From: Cytobacillus firmus NBRC 15306
GTDB taxonomy: Bacteria; Bacillota; Bacilli; Bacillales; Cytobacillaceae
DNA length: 41,205 nucleotides
Direction: 5' to 3'
Assembly (NCBI RefSeq): GCF_001591465.1
Contig: NZ_BCUY01000031.1
Coordinates: 1 to 41,205 of the forward strand
The notes under the pieces were generated by a model, which was not told the DNA's origin, ran no database searches, and was given only the letters and a program-made list of their open reading frames with translations. Shown here in pieces: positions 7,094-16,311 of the stretch. How positions within the stretch are numbered: the stretch's first letter is position 1; each line of letters begins with the position of its first letter. A program made the position numbers and the translations under genes.

Positions 7094-9294
7094 GCTATTG
7101 TCCTTTTAATTAAATTTTCCCACAATTCCTTCGTATCATTCCAGCTTCCTTCTTTCAGGACCCCCCTGTAGACAAGCTCTTCGTAGCGTGCTGTCAGCCT
7201 GCTCATTTCCCTTGTTGAGAAAAAGCTGTCAACATACTTGGCATAATCCCTTAAGGTTTGTCCGCTTTTCCGTTTTAACCCGTATCGGTCTAATTCTTTT
7301 AAAAGAATCAGGTAAGCCTTGGAGAAGTGCTCATCATTCCTTGTTCTTTTAAATCTCCAGATGAAATAATGAGGCAGCCATTTACCCCGTTTTTGGAAAA
7401 TCACGATAACAAGCAAAGCAGCTGCCGCTACGGCTGCTCCGATGACTTTCCAATGTTCTTTAAAGAAAGACTCTATATTGCCCCAAAGCTTTTCTAAAGT
7501 AAAAGCCGATTCTTTCGATGATGTTACTTCAGGCTTGTCCGGCTTGACAGGAGTCTCAGTCTCTTTTGGCTCTTCTGCCTCCGGCTGGCTCGTATTTTGG
7601 CCTGCAGTGTCAAAGTTGAACTGAACGTTATTATTGAAACCCTGAGTTGGTTCAAATGGAACCCAGCCCATTTCAGGAAAATAAATTTCCACCCATGAAT
7701 GGGCATTATTATTGGTTATTTCAAATAAACGGAGACCAGACCCGAGCGATTGCTTGAATTCTCCTTCTGTATAGCCCTTCACCCATCTTGCCGGCAATCC
7801 GATTGACCTCGCCATAACCACCATGGAAGAAGAGAAATTGTCGCAATACCCCTGCTTGGTATCAAATAAAAATTGGTCCACATAATCCTCATTCTCATCC
7901 GGAACAGCTACGTCTGTCTGGCTGTAGGTATATTCTGCCCTTCGGAAATACCTCTCAAGCTCCCTCGCTTTTTCAAACCAATCCGGCTTATCCTGAGTGA
8001 TTTCCTGCGCCAGCTCCCTGACTCTTTTTGGTAATTCTTCAGGCAGCTGTGTATATCGGGACAAAAATTCCTCAGGAAGTGATTCCGCTTGTGCTCCCGA
8101 TGCCTTCATGGCAGTTACACTGTATTCAGGCACCGCAAAACCCAATTTGTAATCTTCCAATGCAAATGGCCTTCCACTATCCAATGTCCGGATCTTTTCT
8201 GTGGCCGTTTCCAGCTCATAGGTAATGAAAGGCGAAGCTTTAATACTTTTTAACCCTAATGGATACACCACATGAGGGTAATTCATAAATGTATAAACGG
8301 AGCTTACTTCTTCAGTGGTTTCAATTGCATCGTTGTCGATGAACGATGTAACCGGGATTTCCTCTCCCAATCCGAACGGAAGATATTCCCCTTCAGGCTG
8401 GGAGGTTACCCATCCCTTGCCTGTATACGTATCTTTCGTTTCCACCTTCCAGTAATGGCGGGACTCCACTTCAGCCCTGAAAACAACAGCGTTATCTCCT
8501 ATAAAAGGGCCGCCAAGGCGGGAATCGTCTTCACCATAGCCGATTTTCTGAATGCCCGGTCCATCACCCCCGCTGTTTTGCCCATAGGATTTAATAAACG
8601 GAACAGGATCAGGCCAAATCGGTTCTGCCTTAGGAGCAGCAAATCCCAATCCGGTGCTTAGCGCGATCAGGGCAGTCAGCGGAATCATCCATTTTCGCGA
8701 TAGAGAGGCTTCTTTCTTCAGCCCTTCCTGCTCCAGAAGGCGGTTAAACGTTAAGATGCCCATAACCGCAAAGCCCGCAATAACTGTCCTGACAATTGCT
8801 GCGTCTGCTGTGTAAGGCGTAAAGGTGTCCAGGACCGTTATATAAATGAGTGTCATGAAAAAGAAAATGAAAATCTGCCTGCGATTAATCAGCCAGTACT
8901 GAATCAAATAGGTCATCAGCCACAGCAGTATGAAAAACAGCAGGCTTCTGAAAAGATTGGTTATGGCGGGCCAGTCTCTCTCAGCAAGCAAACCAAAGTT
9001 GTGCCATATATCCGATGCAAATGAGGCTATCCATGAAAACTGAAAAAAGGAGCCTTCAAAATATAAATAATGCAGCTCATATAAAATATAAATCACCTTA
9101 ATAATACTGCTCATTACTGGACTTACACCAAAGAAAGCCAGCAGGAGTGACAATACAAGGAACACAAGGAAAACGATAATATTCGACGTATCTGTCAGCT
9201 CTTCAACCGGGCGCAGCCATTCCCATAATAAGAAAAAGCCAAGAACATAAAGAAGAAAGGTGGCAAAATCCTTTTGAACCCGCTGATATCTCAT
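7090..9294 (-). CDS. yebA: Membrane transglutaminase-like protein, TgpA/YebA type
   Basis: 734 residues. About 230 N-terminal residues hold several membrane helices. A large extracytoplasmic part carries a transglutaminase-like core: cysteine in TKQGYCDNFSSS (near 484), histidine in NNAHSWVEIYF (near 531), and WVPFEPTQGF, where Glu stands in the usual Asp position. A single membrane helix follows near 615-632, then a cytoplasmic DUF4129-like tail with LKRKSGQTLRDYA. Its start overlaps the stop of the DUF58 gene (TAATG), so the two are translationally coupled. This MoxR-DUF58-transglutaminase triad is widespread; its biochemical role is not established. It may act on cell-envelope proteins. 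Glu for Asp is, as I recall, common in this branch. Confidence 0.85.
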   Translation of the reverse strand: MRYQRVQKDFATFLLYVLGFFLLWEWLRPVEELTDTSNIIVFLVFLVLSLLLAFFGVSPVMSSIIKVIYILYELHYLYFEGSFFQFSWIASFASDIWHNFGLLAERDWPAITNLFRSLLFFILLWLMTYLIQYWLINRRQIFIFFFMTLIYITVLDTFTPYTADAAIVRTVIAGFAVMGILTFNRLLEQEGLKKEASLSRKWMIPLTALIALSTGLGFAAPKAEPIWPDPVPFIKSYGQNSGGDGPGIQKIGYGEDDSRLGGPFIGDNAVVFRAEVESRHYWKVETKDTYTGKGWVTSQPEGEYLPFGLGEEIPVTSFIDNDAIETTEEVSSVYTFMNYPHVVYPLGLKSIKASPFITYELETATEKIRTLDSGRPFALEDYKLGFAVPEYSVTAMKASGAQAESLPEEFLSRYTQLPEELPKRVRELAQEITQDKPDWFEKARELERYFRRAEYTYSQTDVAVPDENEDYVDQFLFDTKQGYCDNFSSSMVVMARSIGLPARWVKGYTEGEFKQSLGSGLRLFEITNNNAHSWVEIYFPEMGWVPFEPTQGFNNNVQFNFDTAGQNTSQPEAEEPKETETPVKPDKPEVTSSKESAFTLEKLWGNIESFFKEHWKVIGAAVAAAALLVIVIFQKRGKWLPHYFIWRFKRTRNDEHFSKAYLILLKELDRYGLKRKSGQTLRDYAKYVDSFFSTREMSRLTARYEELVYRGVLKEGSWNDTKELWENLIKRTIA

Positions 9295-10508
9295 TACATG
9301 CCCACCCCCGAAAACACATCTGCAAAATGTCCGTTATGAACTAATATGACACGTATTCCCCTGGCATTCGCAGAGGCTTTAAGCAGCAGTTCATCACCGG
9401 AAGGAGATTCATGCTCATTTTTGATTAAAAATATAGTCATGGTCCCATTTTTGGACGTGAAAAATCCGGCTTTCTCTATAAGTGCTTTTGTTAATTGCGC
9501 TGTAACAATCATCAGCTGACTGTTCTGCTGCAGAAGAAAATGCTCTGCTTCAAGAACCCGGTCCACGGATGCTGCCGAATCATCTTTTATTTTTGCCAAA
9601 TGATGAAACAGCTGGAGCTGGTGTGCTTCTCCGCCTCTGATCGGAAAAGCTGTCCTGACAGCTGCAGAGGTCAAAAACCCAACCTGTGCTCCTTTACGGA
9701 GAATCGCCTTCACAATGGAAGCAGTAAACGAAACGATGGCCTCGAATCGGCTATCCGGTGCACAGTCCATCAGAATGTAGACATCGTGAGATTGCCTTTG
9801 TTCAAATTCTTTGGTCATAATATCATTTCGCTTAGCGCTGGCTTTCCAGTTAATCCAGGAAAATCTGTCTCCCGGCTGATACTCCCTGATGCCGATTGCC
9901 ATGGAAGTATCCCTTTGCACCCGTTCTTTTGAAGCAGTCATTCCCTGGTCGTAATGATGTGCCATGGGCTTATAGATGATTTCCTCATACGCCGGGTAGA
10001 CAATCATCCTGCTCTCAGCGGGAGCTTGCCTTTCTTTCTCTACTAAACCAAGCAGATCACCTGTTTTAAAACGGACAGAGGCAAAAAAATGCTCTCCCCT
10101 GGGCAGACTGTTAATCTTGTATTGAATGGACATTTCCTTCTGGAACCCCGGAAATAAGAATCTCTTTGCCTCGTTTGACTTCCTGGCATGCAGGAGCTGT
10201 TCACTCATTTCATCCTCAATGACTAGGTACAATAAAGGAAAAGCTGATTCCCTGCTTATCCTCAAAGTAATCACAGCCTGCTCACCCGCATTGTATTCTG
10301 TTTTCGGCAGGATCCGCTCCACTTTAATGCCGTTTAATGAATAAAACGACAGACCCAGTGCATATAAAGCAAACGGCACAAAGCTGTAAAACAAAAACCA
10401 GCTGACAAAGCCGCCCTGGAACATGGCATACGAAAAGGTGAACAAAATAAGCAGAAATAGCACAATCAGCTTCCAGACACCTTTCAGTGTATTTAACAGC
10501 TGTTTCAT
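9294..10508 (-). CDS. yeaD: DUF58 domain protein, YeaD type
   Basis: 404 residues: two membrane helices in the first 60 residues, a beta-rich segment, then the DUF58 signature GIREYQPGDRFSWINWKAS (near 200-215) followed by KEFEQ. The C-terminal part resembles a von Willebrand A-like fold (for example VYILMDCAPDSRFE). It overlaps the next gene by one base (TAATG) and lies 1 nt after the MoxR gene, so all three are one operon. In MoxR systems the ATPase is thought to act on VWA-like partners such as this one; here that is inference. Confidence 0.85.
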   Translation of the reverse strand: MKQLLNTLKGVWKLIVLFLLILFTFSYAMFQGGFVSWFLFYSFVPFALYALGLSFYSLNGIKVERILPKTEYNAGEQAVITLRISRESAFPLLYLVIEDEMSEQLLHARKSNEAKRFLFPGFQKEMSIQYKINSLPRGEHFFASVRFKTGDLLGLVEKERQAPAESRMIVYPAYEEIIYKPMAHHYDQGMTASKERVQRDTSMAIGIREYQPGDRFSWINWKASAKRNDIMTKEFEQRQSHDVYILMDCAPDSRFEAIVSFTASIVKAILRKGAQVGFLTSAAVRTAFPIRGGEAHQLQLFHHLAKIKDDSAASVDRVLEAEHFLLQQNSQLMIVTAQLTKALIEKAGFFTSKNGTMTIFLIKNEHESPSGDELLLKASANARGIRVILVHNGHFADVFSGVGM

Positions 10509-10509
10509 T

Positions 10510-11466
10510 TTACTTCACTAGCCTTTGTACAGGGACAGACACCCTGGCAATAACCCGGCCCACCACTTCTTCAGCGGTAATGCCTTCGAATTTCGCCTCG
10601 GATCTTAAGATAATTCTGTGAACAAAAACAGCTGGCGCCAAATACTGAATGTCATCCGGTAGAACATAATCGCGGCCATACATGAATGCATAAGCCTGGG
10701 CTGCTTTCATTAAAGCAATCGAACCGCGCGGACTGGCCCCTAAATACACACTGCTGTGGTTACGGGTTCCACCCGCAATCTCAACAATATAGCGTTTAAT
10801 CGTTTGATCCACATGCACTTCTTTAATTTCTGTCTGCAGGGAGCGCAATTCAGCCAGATCCATTACCGTTTCCAGATCTTCTATCGGCGGAATGCGCTGC
10901 GCCCGGTTCAAGACCTCCATCTCATCCGCGATATCCGGATAACCCATTTTCATTTTTAAAAGGAATCTGTCCAGCTGCGCTTCCGGTAGTGGATAGGTTC
11001 CCTCATATTCGATGGGATTTTGCGTTGCCATAACGAAGAAGGGTCTTTCTAGACGATGCGTCACTCCGTCGATGGTCACACTGCTTTCTTCCATCCCTTC
11101 AAGAAGAGCGGATTGCGTCTTGGGAGAGGTTCGGTTGATCTCGTCTGCTAAAATAATATTGCCCATAATGGGACCAGGCCTGAACTGAAACTCCATTTCC
11201 TTCGGATTATAGATGGATACACCTGTCACATCCGAAGGCAGCAAATCAGGCGTAAACTGGATGCGTTTAAATGCAGCTCCGACTGATTTAGCAAGCGCAC
11301 GTACCATCATCGTTTTCCCGACACCCGGAACATCTTCAAGCAATACATGGCCTTCCGCTAAAAGCGCCACTAGGCTTAACTCTGCGACATCCCTTTTGCC
11401 GATCATGACTTTTTCAATATTTCCTAATACCCTCTCAATTGCAGGGTGCATCTGATTTCGATCCAT
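10510..11466 (-). CDS. yeaC: MoxR-family AAA+ ATPase, YeaC type
   Basis: 318-residue AAA+ chaperone-like ATPase. Walker A is in VPGVGKTMMVRALAK (near 47) and Walker B in IILADEINR (near 106). Sensor and arginine-finger regions follow (FVMATQNPIEYEGTYPLPEAQ, and SPRGSIALMKAA in sensor 2). The start ATG (11464-11466) is preceded by GGGGAGAG. First gene of the operon with the DUF58 and transglutaminase-like proteins. Probably remodels its membrane partners using ATP. I saw no convincing promoter in the 180 nt upstream. Confidence 0.88.
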   Translation of the reverse strand: MDRNQMHPAIERVLGNIEKVMIGKRDVAELSLVALLAEGHVLLEDVPGVGKTMMVRALAKSVGAAFKRIQFTPDLLPSDVTGVSIYNPKEMEFQFRPGPIMGNIILADEINRTSPKTQSALLEGMEESSVTIDGVTHRLERPFFVMATQNPIEYEGTYPLPEAQLDRFLLKMKMGYPDIADEMEVLNRAQRIPPIEDLETVMDLAELRSLQTEIKEVHVDQTIKRYIVEIAGGTRNHSSVYLGASPRGSIALMKAAQAYAFMYGRDYVLPDDIQYLAPAVFVHRIILRSEAKFEGITAEEVVGRVIARVSVPVQRLVK

Positions 11467-11613
11467 GTGAAATCTCTCCCCTTTATCTATATCTATAATC
11501 CCACTAATTTACAATTTCCTGAATTTAATTCTAACCTATTATATATTCGCTGTCGCGCTGGAAACTCCTGTGTTTTTCTTACGATGGTTCTATCTTCTAA
11601 ATGGTTTTAAAAC

Positions 11614-11640
11614 ATAAATAAAGGCTGCTTCTCAGCAGCC
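11614..11640 (-). terminator. Terminator of the secreted hydrolase gene
   Basis: GGCTGC (11635-11640 on the minus strand) pairs with GCAGCC (11623-11628) around a 6-nt loop, followed by TTTATTTAT. It begins about 10 nt past the stop codon. Confidence 0.82.
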
Positions 11641-11648
11641 GGAGACTG

Positions 11649-13106
11649 TTAGTTATGTCGGTTTCCATTCTGATCTATATAAAAAGATTCGATAAGAGTT
11701 CTTTCATAGGGCTTCCCATTTTCGGTAAGACCTTTTATTTCCGTTGTCACATTGTATACGCCTTCCTGTGAAAAATCGCTATCGGTCATGAGGCCAGGCT
11801 TTTCTCCTTTCGCTTTTTGCTGAAGCTTTTTCCCTGAAGAATCAAACCCGAAGCGGATCCATTTTGTTTTAAAGGCTTTATGACTTTTCGCAGACTTGCC
11901 CTGAATTTTATCATTTAACGGGCTGTTTAGTGTAACGGTGTATAGGTAAGATGCATTTGCCGGAGCCTTTAACAGCCAGCTTCCTGCTTCGGGATACTCG
12001 ATTTCAAACTGGTGAATCCACGCTCCTTTGAAAAAATCGGATTCTTCCTTATACGCTTTTCCCGTTTTATATTCTTTTCCGTCCGGACTGATTAATTTTA
12101 ATGCAGACAAATTCTTTTCGCTTAAAAAAGAAACGGTTATGGAGTTTACATTATCCTCTACCGAAAACTCCTCACTTATTGCATTGACAGCTTTCCCGCC
12201 TTTTACAATGGAATGGATGCGAGGCTTGCCGGCAGCGGCTTCTGAGGCTGAAGCTGAGAGAACTGCAGCAGGCTGAGTAATAGTGGTATAGGGCCTGAAC
12301 ACCTGAAATGTATGGGATCCTTCCCGAATGGTTGTATGATTCCAGCTGCCTTCCTGAACAATGGAAGCTCCAGGCAGCCGGGAATTAACTGATGTCACAA
12401 CACCATCATTTTTTCCGTACTGACTCAGGTATAATCCTCCCCAGTAGGAAGCACTGCCAAATGAACCCCATTTGGTGCCGCCAAGTGTATAATAACGATT
12501 TTTTCCAGCATTCTGATGGGAATCTGTTAGGCTTCGAAAGTATTGCATACTGCCTGTCTGCAGGGATTCGGTTGCTTCATTATTGTTTCCGAGAAGGGCA
12601 GCAAGCCACCAGGCCGCGCTGCTGTGTGCAAGATCTGCAAGCTGGGTGCCATGATGAGGAGAGGATAGAGAGATGACGTTTGATACATATGGGTGGGCAT
12701 GGTAATGCACGAGGGCTGTCTGAATATCCACACCGCCTTTGCTATAGCCAATGACCACCAGCTTTTTTCCGCCGAAATGATGGTACATTTCCAGGAGCTT
12801 TTCAGCCAGAATGGCACCATTCGTCCACATATCCCGGTCATGATGAAGATCAATGAAGGCTGTTTCATATCCATTTGCCAAAGCCACTTCATACATATCA
12901 TTTCCTTCATGCCAGACAGCTGACGAATTATTATAGCCGTGCACAAATACAAGAGGTGATTTGGAAGGGTCAATAGCTTCAGGTGTTTCTCCGGCATACC
13001 AATAACCCGGAGTCCCGCTGTCATCACCGCCAAAGCCGCCAGCCTTCACCATACCAGGAAAAATCAGCATTATACAAAAGATCACTCCTGCCAATTGTTT
13101 TTTCAA
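11649..13106 (-). CDS. Secreted alpha/beta hydrolase (lipase/esterase-like)
   Basis: 485 residues. Signal peptide MKKQLAGVIFCIMLIFPGM then VKA, cleaved near residue 22. The catalytic half has PLVFVHGYNNSSAVWH (oxyanion HG), the nucleophile elbow VVIGYSKGGVD (Ser near 120) and SLSSPHHGTQLADLA, typical of lipases that also have SSPHxG. The catalytic His is probably in TTIREGSHTFQ (about 255-265). The last 190 residues look like beta-sandwich material and may bind surface or substrate. Start is TTG 13104-13106 because AAGGAGG lies 7 nt upstream. Single-gene unit. Substrate not determinable from sequence. Confidence 0.82.
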   Translation of the reverse strand: MKKQLAGVIFCIMLIFPGMVKAGGFGGDDSGTPGYWYAGETPEAIDPSKSPLVFVHGYNNSSAVWHEGNDMYEVALANGYETAFIDLHHDRDMWTNGAILAEKLLEMYHHFGGKKLVVIGYSKGGVDIQTALVHYHAHPYVSNVISLSSPHHGTQLADLAHSSAAWWLAALLGNNNEATESLQTGSMQYFRSLTDSHQNAGKNRYYTLGGTKWGSFGSASYWGGLYLSQYGKNDGVVTSVNSRLPGASIVQEGSWNHTTIREGSHTFQVFRPYTTITQPAAVLSASASEAAAGKPRIHSIVKGGKAVNAISEEFSVEDNVNSITVSFLSEKNLSALKLISPDGKEYKTGKAYKEESDFFKGAWIHQFEIEYPEAGSWLLKAPANASYLYTVTLNSPLNDKIQGKSAKSHKAFKTKWIRFGFDSSGKKLQQKAKGEKPGLMTDSDFSQEGVYNVTTEIKGLTENGKPYERTLIESFYIDQNGNRHN

Positions 13107-13213
13107 GCTATTTCCTCCTTAATGGAGATCCGGACGGAGTCCAGTCAATTTTATTTTATAATTTTCAGAATATTTATTAAAGGGTATTTCGGATTAAATT
13201 CCCATTCATTTGG

Positions 13214-13249
13214 AAAATAATAAAAGCCACAGGAACAAGCCCCATGACT
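13214..13249 (-). terminator. Probable terminator of the transglutaminase-like lipoprotein gene
   Basis: On the minus strand AGTCATGGG can pair with CCTGTGGCT in a 9-bp stem with several G-U pairs, followed by TTTATTATTTT. It begins about 10 nt past the stop codon. The stem is weak but the T-rich tail and position fit. Confidence 0.6.
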
Positions 13250-13258
13250 TTTTGCAGT

Positions 13259-14953
13259 TTAGTATGATACACCTGTACGGCTATGTGTTTTTTCAAACTC
13301 CGCTTGATTCGGATCAAAGTATTTGTCATTGAAAGCTGCCACGAATTTATCATCCTTAATGTAGCCTGCTCCCCATGTCGGATCCATCGTGAGCCAGATT
13401 CCATCCACCTTCACTTCCACCCATGCATGCTTCTGCGGCCAGAATCCGCCGAAAGCAGTTCCTTCAATAAAGCGGGCTTCCATGTTGCTTGCCCGAAGCA
13501 GAGCAATGGCCAGATACGAATAATCCTGGCAGACGCCCGTTTTGGAATCAAGTGTCTTGAGCGCACTATCATCCCAGCTGAAGTCATCTGTTTCGAGCTT
13601 ATTCACATCATATGAAACGTTCTTCGCGACATAATCATAGACGGCTTTCGCTTTTTCCCTTTCACTGCTTATGCCTTCTGTCAGCTCCTGCGCCAATTCA
13701 GTAATTTCCGGCGCATCTGACTGAACGCCTCTGGAAGGAAGCAGGTCCCGCTTATCCTCCCCTGTTGACTCCACCTCAAATTTGGCAAATCCATAAAAGC
13801 GGAAATAATCACTATTTTCTTCCTTAATTTCCGGCACACTTAGTGTGACTTCATATGTGCCAGGACCAAACCTTAAATAAAATGAATCATCAAACGTGAA
13901 GTCTTCTACAGGGATAACATCCAGTGCTTCGTCTTCACCTTTTTTAGTCGTAATGTAAATATGATCTGTTTCAGGACCGAATTCTGCCTGCGGATCAATT
14001 TTTCCTTTTACAGAAAAGACACCATCAGACTTCTCACCGCCATACTGCGGGTATTCAAGCGCCACTCCCCGCTCCTCATATGTTTTAGAAAATTCAATTG
14101 GGCTCATCGTCCTATCAGACTCGTTGTCTATTAAAATGGTTGTGGCTGTCTGATAGTAATTTTCCCTCTCTTTGTCAGGAACAAGCACCTCAAGCTTGTG
14201 CAGGCCTTTTCCGTAGAATAACGGCACATCATAAGAGAACTTGCCATCTTTAAGCGAAATGACATGCTTCCACATATCCGATTCCTTATTCAGCTTTAGC
14301 ATGATTGTATCTCCGTCTGTCAGACTTGATGCTTCACCTTTTAAATTGAATACTTCATTGCCTTTTAGATAGCTTGATTCAATGTCCAAAGTCATCTCTG
14401 CTTCCTGGCCAAACGGAGTAAACGTTACATCTCGCTCTGTATCCTGATTCACGTTGTGTACAGTGAACGAGGCAAGATCATAATAATAATTCTCACTATC
14501 CGTGCTTGGAAGCTGAACAGTTACCTTATACTCGCCTTCCCCATTAAATAAACGGATATTCTGTTTGAACTTCCCTTCTTTGATGGGTGCGTAGTATTCC
14601 AGATCATTCCCTGCCGGTCCCTCCGCTGTGGAACGAACCTTGATCCAGACATAATCTGATTTGAGATCAGAGTACTTCTCAACCTCTCCCTGCACAGCCA
14701 GCTTGCCATTTGCAGCAAACTCCTTATACTCCGGATTTTTCAGAGCTGCCCCGACTTCCTCACTGTAAGAAGTCAGCTCAAGGGGTTCTAGCTCGAGTTC
14801 CTTGTTTTTCTCTTTAACCAGATTTTCATATTTGTCTTCTTCCTTTTTCTCCGCTTTGGCTTCTGAATTGCTTTCAGAGCTGCTGCAGGCTGAGAGGAAG
14901 AGGAAGCTTGTTAATAATACGATTAATATGGTGATGGGGCTTTTCTTTGGCAT
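13259..14953 (-). CDS. Transglutaminase-like lipoprotein
   Basis: 564 residues. Lipoprotein signal with lipobox LSAC (Cys near 23), then a Ser/Glu/Lys linker. Three similar beta-rich segments of about 130 residues follow; each has a YxxTVQLP/KLEVLVP/EVTLSVP-like strand and then a FTPFGQE, MSPIEFS or LLPSRG joint. The C-terminal transglutaminase-like domain has the full triad: Cys in SKTGVCQDYSYLA (near 474), His in QKHAWVEVKVDG (near 508), Asp in LTMDPTWGAGY (near 523). Start ATG follows AAAAAGGAGGACCCC. It would sit on the outer membrane face. Function not known; hydrolase or cross-linking activity is possible. Confidence 0.83.
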   Translation of the reverse strand: MPKKSPITILIVLLTSFLFLSACSSSESNSEAKAEKKEEDKYENLVKEKNKELELEPLELTSYSEEVGAALKNPEYKEFAANGKLAVQGEVEKYSDLKSDYVWIKVRSTAEGPAGNDLEYYAPIKEGKFKQNIRLFNGEGEYKVTVQLPSTDSENYYYDLASFTVHNVNQDTERDVTFTPFGQEAEMTLDIESSYLKGNEVFNLKGEASSLTDGDTIMLKLNKESDMWKHVISLKDGKFSYDVPLFYGKGLHKLEVLVPDKERENYYQTATTILIDNESDRTMSPIEFSKTYEERGVALEYPQYGGEKSDGVFSVKGKIDPQAEFGPETDHIYITTKKGEDEALDVIPVEDFTFDDSFYLRFGPGTYEVTLSVPEIKEENSDYFRFYGFAKFEVESTGEDKRDLLPSRGVQSDAPEITELAQELTEGISSEREKAKAVYDYVAKNVSYDVNKLETDDFSWDDSALKTLDSKTGVCQDYSYLAIALLRASNMEARFIEGTAFGGFWPQKHAWVEVKVDGIWLTMDPTWGAGYIKDDKFVAAFNDKYFDPNQAEFEKTHSRTGVSY

Positions 14954-15028
14954 GGGGTCCTCCTTTTTAATCTTTCTTGACTTTATTACGTGCGCAATGC
15001 CTTTTCGGTTTCATAGATTAAGAAACTC

Positions 15029-15069
15029 AAAACAAAAGCTCTTTATAGGGTTAGACCTTTAAAGAGCTT
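15029..15069 (-). terminator. Terminator of the type VII satellite operon
   Basis: AAGCTCTTTA (minus strand, 15060-15069) and TAAAGAGCTT (15037-15046) form a perfect 10-bp stem with a 13-nt loop, followed by TTGTTTTG. It closes the operon that begins with the WXG100-like gene at 18879. Confidence 0.78.
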
Positions 15070-15130
15070 CTCTGGAGTACTGTTAAAAAAAATTCAATAT
15101 CGATAGATATAATAGTATTTTCTATTAATT

Positions 15131-15688
15131 TTACTCAATCCTATGTTCCTGCCTGACATAGTTATCTTCTTCTCTTAACTTATCGAGGTCGATTTTCCGA
15201 TCCCATACTTTCCTGGCATTGTCATTCATATAAGGAAAAATGTATTGATCTACAATTACCTGAAAATCACCATCATCCAAGAGATTATAGGTGCGAATCT
15301 TTATTTTTTGATCATCTAAGGTTTCAATAACAATGTCGTTAATAAGGTTTAATGGATTTCTTATCAAATCAATATTTCGGATGTTCTTTATTAAAACAGT
15401 GGCTTTTGGAGCAGTAACTGTACCTTTATCCCCCGGGACTATTTTCAGCAAAACCTTTCCCGGCATGAAACCAGGAAGGCTCCAAATAGTCAAATAAAGA
15501 TAGAAGGGAGTGAAAACAATCCCTCCACCAAGATAGAGAAATGAATATTTTGAATTAAACTTCAAACCATGAATGATTAAGAAGATACATGCAATCAAAA
15601 ATCCAACTGTAGCCAAAAACATCCATACATACATGAACTTAGAACCTTTTATGATTACCGTGTCACCTTTGTTCTGAATCATTGACAA
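15131..15688 (-). CDS. Two-helix membrane protein with PH-like domain (DUF5381-like), copy 2
   Basis: Near-copy of the gene upstream. I place the start at TTG 15686-15688 (TTG TCA ATG ATT CAG). That gives 185 residues, the same length as the paralogue, aligns with its own TTG-TCA start, and has AAGGAG 10 nt upstream. A GTG frame opening at 15730 has no ribosome binding site. Two membrane helices (about 17-40 and 46-70) are followed by a beta-rich domain with KNIRNIDLIRNPLNLINDI and a basic helix (RKVWDRKIDLDKLRE), suggesting a bacterial PH-like fold on the cytoplasmic side. Last gene of the operon. B. subtilis yfjD/yfjE are, as I remember, of this type. Possible immunity or accessory role for the candidate effector; unproven. 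Confidence 0.72.
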   Translation of the reverse strand: MSMIQNKGDTVIIKGSKFMYVWMFLATVGFLIACIFLIIHGLKFNSKYSFLYLGGGIVFTPFYLYLTIWSLPGFMPGKVLLKIVPGDKGTVTAPKATVLIKNIRNIDLIRNPLNLINDIVIETLDDQKIKIRTYNLLDDGDFQVIVDQYIFPYMNDNARKVWDRKIDLDKLREEDNYVRQEHRIE

Positions 15689-15739
15689 ACTATACTCACT
15701 CCTTGGACCCGGCGAGAAAGAGAAGTTCACACATAGACG

Positions 15740-16297
15740 TTATTCAACCTTTGGTTCTTGCCTCTCATAATTAGCCTGCTGCCGAAGATTCTCCAGGTTT
15801 ATTTTTCGATCCCAAACTTTTTTTGCATTTTCAGTCATATGAGGATATATATATTGGTCAACTATTATCTGATATCGAAAATCACCAATCAGGTTATACG
15901 TGCGAATTTTAAACTTTTTATCATTGAAGGTTTCAATAACAATATCATTAATTAAATTTAATGGATTCCTTACAAGATCAATGTTTCGAATATCCTTAAT
16001 TGGAACAATGCCTTTTTTTGATTTAATCAGACCATTTTCCCCGGGGATAATGGACAGCAAGGTTTTACCCGGGATTAGGCCCGGTAAATTCCAAAGGGTG
16101 ATATAGAGATAAAAAGGAGTGAAAATTATTCCACCGCCAAGATAGAATAAAGAATATTTAGAGTCAAACTTCAATCCGTGAACAATTAGAAAGATACAGG
16201 CTAATAAAAAACCTGCAGTAGCAAGAGACACTAATACATACATGATGTTTGAACCCTTCACGATAATTTCATCATTTTTCTTCTGAACAAGTGACAA
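15740..16297 (-). CDS. Two-helix membrane protein with PH-like domain (DUF5381-like), copy 1
   Basis: 185 residues with two membrane helices (about 17-40 and 46-70), a segment ending FTPFYLYITLWNLPGL, and a PH-like beta domain containing KDIRNIDLVRNPLNLINDI and a C-terminal KKVWDRKINLENLRQ helix. It is well over half identical to the next gene, so this is a tandem duplication. Start is TTG 16295-16297 with AAAGGAGGG upstream, in the 14-nt gap after the 264-residue gene. Operon position after a candidate type VII effector is consistent with membrane immunity or export accessory proteins. Family assignment is from memory of DUF5381. Confidence 0.74.
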   Translation of the reverse strand: MSLVQKKNDEIIVKGSNIMYVLVSLATAGFLLACIFLIVHGLKFDSKYSLFYLGGGIIFTPFYLYITLWNLPGLIPGKTLLSIIPGENGLIKSKKGIVPIKDIRNIDLVRNPLNLINDIVIETFNDKKFKIRTYNLIGDFRYQIIVDQYIYPHMTENAKKVWDRKINLENLRQQANYERQEPKVE

Positions 16298-16311
16298 GCA
16301 CTGTCCCTCCT

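Noticed and set aside
12527-13033. Long alternative frame (168 codons) inside the secreted hydrolase gene
   Set aside because: Same-strand shadow of the hydrolase. The real frame has a signal peptide, ribosome binding site and catalytic motifs; the shadow has none.
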